Origin: Nocardiopsis sp. CNR-923
GTDB taxonomy: Bacteria > Actinomycetota > Actinomycetes > Streptosporangiales > Streptosporangiaceae
Reading direction: 5' to 3'
DNA: 50,206 nt
Assembly: GCF_001942255.1 (NCBI RefSeq)
Contig: NZ_MKKC01000085.1
Location: 1-50,206 of the forward strand
Positions within the stretch are counted from its first letter, which is position 1. Each line of letters begins with the position of its first letter. Made by a program: the position numbers and the translations under genes. Below are positions 45,601-50,206 of this stretch, one piece after another. The notes under the pieces were generated by a model that ran no database searches, had not been told where the DNA came from, and worked only from the letters and a program-made list of their open reading frames with translations.

Positions 45601-48444
45601 CACGAGTGCGCGCAGGAGCCCCAGTGTGTCGGCCCCCTCGGGGGTCTCGACGCCCGAGGGGGCCGCGTCGGCCGTCTCGGTTCCCACGGGCGTTGTGCCC
45701 TCGGTGCGTCCGACGCCGGTGCCGGGTGCGGTCTCGCACGGGCTGGCCAGGAACTCGAACTCCTCAGGGAACTCGCGGACCAGCCGCCCGGAGAAGAGCG
45801 CGCGGACGTCGACGGGGGCACCGAGCGCGTAGGCCGCGGCCACCGCGTTGAGGAAGGGCCTCAGCGACGCGGAGTCGGTGTCCACCGAGACGGCGGGAAC
45901 GTCCGGGACGGCCGCGCCCGCCAGGCTGGTGAGGATGTGTCCCGGCCCCGCCTCGATGAGCAGGTCCGCCCCGCGCGCCAGCCGGGTGACCGCCTCGTGA
46001 AAGCGCACTGGGCGCACGACCTGGTCCCGCAGGAGCGTGCGCGGATCGGTGTCGGTGGACAGGTCCGTGCCGGTCACCGTGGAGACCACGCCCGGGGACA
46101 GGCGCCCGAAGTCGGTCTCGGCGAGCCTGCGGTCCAGCACCTCGGCCGCGGGCGCGACGAACGGGGAGTGGAAGGCGTGCGAGACGTTCACTCGGGTAGC
46201 GGTGATCCCCTCGGCGAGCGCCCGCTCGCGGATCCTCTCCACGGCCTCGGACGTGCCGGAGACCACCGTCTGCTCGGGGCCGTTGTACCCTGCGACGACC
46301 ACGTCGGCCTCGCCGTCGATCAGGGCCGCCACCCGCTCCGGCGGGGCCGACAGCCCGGCCATGGCACCGTCGTCGCGCCCCGTCCGCGCCATCGCGCGTC
46401 CCCGGACGGCGGCCAGGTCGAGAAGGGCGGGGGCGTCGAGGGCGCCCGCCCAGTGCAGCGCGGTCAGCTCGCCGAGGCTGTGCCCGACCGCTCCGTCGGC
46501 CCCGACCCCGATATCGTCCAGGACGGCGAGAGCGGCCAGGGAACCGGCCACGATGCGCGGCTGGGCGACCTCGGTGGCCACCTGGTCCCCGCCCTCCGGG
46601 AGCCCGGCCGAGGCCAGGACCTCCTCGGCCCGGGCGAAGCGGCGCCGGAACGCTCCGGTACGGCCGCTTCCCGACCCCTGGCCGGGAAAGAGGTAGCGGA
46701 TGCTGGGCGGCGTGCCGCGGTGGGCGAGGAACATCCCCTTGGCCGGGGCGACGACCTCCTCGTCTCCTGCGTCGATCCGTTCGATGAGGGCGGTCACCGC
46801 GTGTGCGGCCGCCTCGGGCGAGGACGCGACCACGGCGGCGCGGGCGAGGCCCCCGGCGCTCTCGGCGGCGAGCGCGGCCGCCAGGTCGGTGAGTTCGGCG
46901 TAGGAGAGTCTGGGCAGGACGTCGGCGAGCTCCGCCAGGCGTCGACGTACTCCGGAGAGGTCACCGGCGTCCACGACCAACAGCTCGGCGTCCTGCCTCC
47001 CGGACACCAACTCGCGGACACGGGCCGTCACGCCCGCGCTCGAACGGCCGGGAGACGACTCGACGGTGATGTGCGTGTTGACCCCGCCAAAGCCCATCGC
47101 CGAGACACCGGCGCGTACGGGGCGGTCCTCCGGCCAGGGCAGTGCCCGGTCGGGTACCCGCAGGGGCGCCGACTCCTCCTCCAGGCTCGGGTGGGGGTCG
47201 TGGTGACCGGTGGCGGGCGGGATGACCCGGTGGTACACGGCGAGAATCGCCTTGATCAGGCCCGCGACGCCCGCCGCGGCCTTGGTGTGGCCGATGTTGG
47301 CCTTGATCGAGCCGAGCGCCGCCGAAGGTCCGGCGGGAGCGGCCGCCGCCCTGCTCCCGCCGAGCGCGGCCAGCTCGGTCGCGTCGCCCAGAGCGGTCCC
47401 GGTACCGTGCCCCTCGAAGTAGCCGACCGTCTCGATCCCGTATCCGGCGCGGTCGTAGGCGCGTTCCAGGGCCCGGCGGTGTCCGCTCTCCTCCGGCCGG
47501 GTGATGCCGCCGCTGCCGTCGGAGGAGACCGCCCAGCCCGTGATGACGGCGTAGACACGCTTGCCCTGGGCGATCGCGTCCTCCTCGCGCATCAGCACGA
47601 GCGCCCCGGAGCCCTCCCCGGGCCAGAAGCCGTTGGAGTCCTTGTCATAGACCTTCATCTCGCCGGTGGCGAGTGCTCCGGTCTTGGCGAACCCGATCAC
47701 CTCGAAGGGGTCGATGGACAGGTCCACTCCGCCCGCGAGGGCCGCGTCCAGGTCTCCCGAGGCCAGAGCGTTCGCCGCCGTGGAGACCGACAGCAGGGAC
47801 GACGAGCAGGCTCCGTCGACCGTGTACCCGCCGCCGCCGAGGTCGAAGTGGTTGCAGACCCGGCCCGCGATGGTGTTGGACAGCCCTCCGGCGAGCGTGT
47901 CCTCGTCGATACGCGGGAACGGGGACTTGTAGGACTTCTCGAGGTCGGTGAGGAAGGCGTCCGCCTCCTCCTCCGCCCATCCGCGGTCGAGCAGGGCGGA
48001 GGCCACCGTCCGACGCACATAGGGCCAGCGCAGCCGCATCGTGTTCGCACGCGAGAACTCACCGGTCAGACTGTTTCCGATGACCACGCCCGTGGACCTT
48101 CGGGGAAGCCCCTCACCCTCCGGGAATCCGGCGTCCTCCAGGGCGCGGGACATCGTTTCGAGGGCGAGCCAGTGCGTCATGTCCGTGGCCCGGAAGGAAC
48201 TTCCGGATACCCGATACCGCGCCCTGTCGAACGTGAACCCGCGAAGAACAGCGGCTTTTTCAGAGTAGAACCGGTCCTCTGCGGACGGATCCCTTGACCA
48301 GTAGTCATCCAGGTTCATCCGTTCGCTGGGCAGGCGCCGAAAAGCCCTTCGCCCCGCCAGTACGTTGTCCCACAGATCCGCTGGAGAATTCGCATCGGGA
48401 TAACAGAGACCGATTCCTACAACAGCAACTCTGGTGCTTTCCAT
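42608..48444 (-). CDS. pksE: Enediyne polyketide synthase PksE, frameshifted
   Basis: About 1,945 aa when repaired, of the usual length. Domain order KS-AT-ACP-KR-DH-PPTase. KS: TVDGACSSSLLSV (Cys near 213), FEGHGTGTALGD, NIGHTKAAAG. AT: GHSLGELTALHWAG (~654). ACP: DLHLSSITVGQI (~971), in the special enediyne form. KR: LLVTGGGKGITAECALSL (~1218). DH: LDDHLLDGDMLFPAVIGMEAM (~1495). PPTase: GRLACDVETVVERPDQDWEGLLG and FSDEE-type WSALE region at the C-terminus. It iteratively builds the polyene precursor. The frame breaks at about 45310: CCGTTCCCACGGG lacks one C between ACP and KR. The ATG at 48442-48444 has GGTGGG upstream. Confidence 0.95.
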
Positions 48445-48584
48445 AACCCACCCGCAGACGCTTTCAGAAGATGACCCACACGCCAGGGAACACAGACCAA
48501 TCATGCGTTGGACGGGGTGGTATGTCTTCTCCCTTTGTGCGCCCCGGGAGAACGGGTATTCCATAACAGCGTGATTATTGCTAT
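48445..48584 (-). promoter_or_regulatory. Upstream region of pksE, cut by the IS5-type element
   Basis: Only 140 bp separate the pksE start from the IS end. It is less GC-rich than the gene. No convincing -10/-35 pair for leftward transcription was found, so the promoter may lie here weakly, have been displaced by the insertion, or be provided by the element. Confidence 0.35.
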
Positions 48585-49444
48585 GAGATCATCTCAAAAG
48601 CCCTGCGAGGTGCTCCTGAACCTGGCATGATCACCTGTTGTGAGCGATGTGTTGCCCGAGGGGTTCTGGGAGATCGTCCAGCCGCTACTGCCTCCCGCGC
48701 CGAGGACCGGCCGCCCCCGTGTGGACCAAAGAGCCGTGTTGACCACAGTGCTGTTCGTCCAGGCATCAGGGTGCTCCTGGGAGAAGGCCGACGGCCTGTT
48801 CGGCGTCACCCGAGCCACCGCCCACCGCTGGTTCCAGACCTGGACCGAGACCGGCCTGTGGCCCCGCATCCACCAAGCAGTCCTGGATGAGCTGGGCAGA
48901 CGCGCCCTGCTGGACTGGTCCCGCGCCACCGTCGACTCCCAGTCGATCCGCGCCAAGAGAGGGGGAGAACACGGGGCCAAACCCCACCGATAGGGGCAAG
49001 TCCGGCTCCAAGCTCCACCTGCTGTGCGACAACCAGGGCCTGCCGCTGACCTGCGCGATCTCCGCGGCCAACGTCAACGACATCGAAGCACTCAAGCCCC
49101 TGGTCCGAGGTATCCCCGCGGTGCGATCGCGGCGAGGTCCCCGGCGGCGGCGTCCGGCCAAGCTCCACGGCGACAAGGCCTACCACTCCCGGGAACAGCG
49201 TCGCTGGCTGCGCGAACGCGGCATCGGAGTGCGCCTGGCCCGCCCTGGCATCGAGTCCTCCCGACGCCTGGGCCGACACCGGTACAAGATCGAGCGCTCC
49301 ATCGCCTGGCTGGGCTCCTACCGCAGGTTGAACGTGCGTTGGGAGCGCAAGGCCTCCAACTTCCTGGCCATGCTCGGTATCGCCTGCATCCTCATCTGCT
49401 ACAAGCACCTGGCCAAGCACGCTGATGGCTTTTGAGATGAGCTC
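48585..49444 (+). mobile_element. IS5-family insertion sequence (IS427/IS1031-like), 860 bp
   Basis: Terminal inverted repeats GAG[A/C]TCATCTCAAAAGCC (48585-48602 and, inverted, 49427-49444) match at 17 of 18 positions. TAT flanks both ends (48582-48584 and 49445-49447), a three-base target duplication. Size and a transposase split over two frames fit the IS427 group. It is inserted between the pksE upstream region and the remnant of an unrelated gene. Confidence 0.85.
48640..49435 (+). CDS. IS5-family transposase in two frames
   Basis: The first frame (48640-48993) gives an HTH-type N-terminus, LPEGFWEIVQPLLPPAPRTGRPRV...GCSWEKADGLFGV, and the first DDE Asp (WSRATVDSQSIRAKRGG). The second frame (to 49435) continues with GPNPTDRGKSGSKLHLLCD, LHGDKAYHSREQRRWL (second Asp) and KIERSIAWLGSYRRL (Glu). 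The two meet at a run of five G near 48961-48965. The step between them is +1 or -2, so it is either a programmed frameshift or the loss of two G bases from the run. The stop codon overlaps the right inverted repeat. Confidence 0.85.
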
Positions 49445-49765
49445 TATGCGTCCGCGATCACTGGGCATTCCGAGGTTGTGGGCACACCACATGACTGGGA
49501 CTTCTGGCTCGTGGGTACCGATATCAATGACGCTGTGCGCAATCTGTACAGCGATCCCGCCCGCCCTGGATTGACCACTAACAGCGCGCGTTACCGGATC
49601 TGGGTGGTGACCTGGGGGCAACTGCTCGATCAGGCTGAACGTCGTGTGCAGGCTTTCCGTTCTGCGCTCGAATTGGTTTCGACCGAGCAGACCAGCCGAG
49701 ACTACCTTCAGAGCAAACATGCAGAGTTCATCCCGCCCTTGGTGGACAGAGACACGCCTCAGTGA
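49445..49765 (+). pseudogene. C-terminal remnant of a gene cut by the IS5 element
   Basis: An open frame runs from the IS end (YASAITGHSEVVGTPHDWDFWLVG...) to the TGA at 49763-49765, about 106 codons. It has no start or ribosome binding site at its beginning. The pattern WDFWLVGTDINDAVRN, RIWVVTWGQLLDQAE and YLQSKHAEFIPPLV resembles the C-terminus of large bacterial ATP-binding (histidine-kinase-like ATPase) proteins, though this is an impression rather than a firm match. The DNA on the other side of the IS does not continue this frame, so the rest of the gene has been lost. Confidence 0.55.
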
Positions 49766-49887
49766 CATCGTGACGTGTTCCGCCAGGCTCTTGGCCGAAA
49801 GCCCCATACTGATCACTCTTCAGGGAATTCCGCACCAGGTGCCGGGTGTGGTGGAGGCTGTCGTGTGTGCCTGGATCGCGCCTCCCG

Positions 49888-50133
49888 TCACTCGGTCCGG
49901 GGCAGTGGCTCCGGGGCGACCTCTACCTTGCGTGTCGGTGCGCTCGGAGACCACTCATCGTCCAGGATCGAGTGGACGATGGAGTCGCGCCAGGCGTCCC
50001 GGGTCCACAGGTGCCGACGGATCCGTCCTTCCTCCACCATCCCGGCCCTGAGCATGACGCGCTCGGAGGCCCGGTTGTCCGGCGATCGCGCACCCCAGAT
50101 CCGTTTGAACCCTAGACGAGTCTTTCCGAACAC
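49888..50133 (-). pseudogene. C-terminal fragment of a GNAT acetyltransferase
   Basis: 81 codons with the end of a RimJ/RimL-type GNAT domain: GARSPDNRASERVMLRAGM (the acetyl-CoA loop N-x-x-S pattern), VEEGRIRRHLW, and WRDSIVHSILDDEW. The N-terminal half of the domain is missing. Directly upstream is the end of a transposase frame at 50136, so an insertion seems to have truncated the gene. Between 49766 and 49887 I see no gene. Confidence 0.6.
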
Positions 50134-50135
50134 GT

Positions 50136-50206
50136 TCAGTGGTCGTAGGCGGTCAGTGAACGGCTGACCGCCTGGCCGGTCTGGAAGTTGCGCCAGATCG
50201 CGGCCG
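50136..50206 (-). pseudogene. C-terminal end of a transposase (runs off window)
   Basis: The last 23 codons of a leftward frame read AAIWRNFQTGQAVSRSLTAYDH-stop. The ending HN/RN...GxxVxRSLxAYDH is common at the C-terminus of actinomycete IS4/IS982-like transposases. Only the end is in the window, so the family is uncertain. Confidence 0.45.

Noticed and set aside
45046..48297. Plus-strand frame of more than 1,000 codons opposite pksE
   Set aside because: A typical GC-rich shadow of a real gene: low-complexity composition and no domains, while the minus strand shows clear KS-AT-ACP motifs.
42608..48444. Split of the enediyne PKS into two subunits
   Set aside because: The break lies in a linker between ACP and KR and one C restores a protein of the usual length and order.

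Overview
The window is about 50 kb of very GC-rich DNA with GTG and ATG starts, strong purine-rich ribosome binding sites and many four-base stop/start overlaps. This points to an actinomycete. The gene content (enediyne genes, several IS630/IS5 elements) would suit Nocardiopsis or a relative, but the genus cannot be fixed from the sequence alone.

Almost everything between the insertion sequences at the two ends (about 1.38 kb to 48.44 kb) reads as one biosynthetic gene cluster for a nine-membered-type enediyne carrying a polyketide-derived aromatic acid. The enediyne core genes are in three blocks, all on the minus strand. Block 1 (1.4-4.3 kb) has unbU and unbV. Block 2 (30.2-38.6 kb) has an AraC regulator, two tandem DUF1702/UnbL proteins, a P450, a small partner protein, a GMC flavoprotein, an AhpD/CMD-like protein and a DinB-like protein. 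Block 3 (40.0-48.4 kb) has the enediyne PKS (KS-AT-ACP-KR-DH-PPTase), its hot-dog thioesterase, a flavin reductase and an acyl-CoA carboxylase beta subunit. An NTF2-fold SgcJ-like protein (4.5 kb) and an epoxide hydrolase (7.7 kb) support the nine-membered assignment.

Between blocks 1 and 2 lie the genes for the decorating unit: an iterative aromatic type I PKS (KS-AT-DH-KR-ACP, about 1,775 aa), a divergent aryl-CoA/AMP ligase, an O-methyltransferase, a FAD monooxygenase, a CYP199-like P450 with a phthalate-dioxygenase-reductase-type partner, another P450 with an alpha/beta hydrolase, a FAD-linked oxidase, an SDR, two VOC proteins, a class III aminotransferase and a DHA2 exporter. By analogy with neocarzinostatin and maduropeptin, the aromatic PKS makes a naphthoate or alkylsalicylate that is hydroxylated, O-methylated, activated as a CoA ester and attached to the core. 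No apoprotein, deoxysugar or glycosyltransferase gene is visible in this window.

Mobile DNA frames and interrupts the cluster: an IS630 element at 0.15-1.28 kb, a related IS630 at 28.77-30.18 kb landing exactly on a stop codon, and an IS5-type element at 48.59-49.44 kb just upstream of the enediyne PKS. Gene remnants lie beyond it. A ~230-bp intergenic repeat occurs after the TetR gene (19.6 kb) and before the second IS630 (28.5 kb).

A striking feature is that at least 17 single-base frameshifts break conserved genes, including both IS630 transposases. Every one is repaired by restoring one G or C, or one unspecified base. This looks more like consensus deletion errors than real decay. The affected genes are therefore described as full-length genes with a frameshift. 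Gene coordinates for these entries cover the whole repaired reading.
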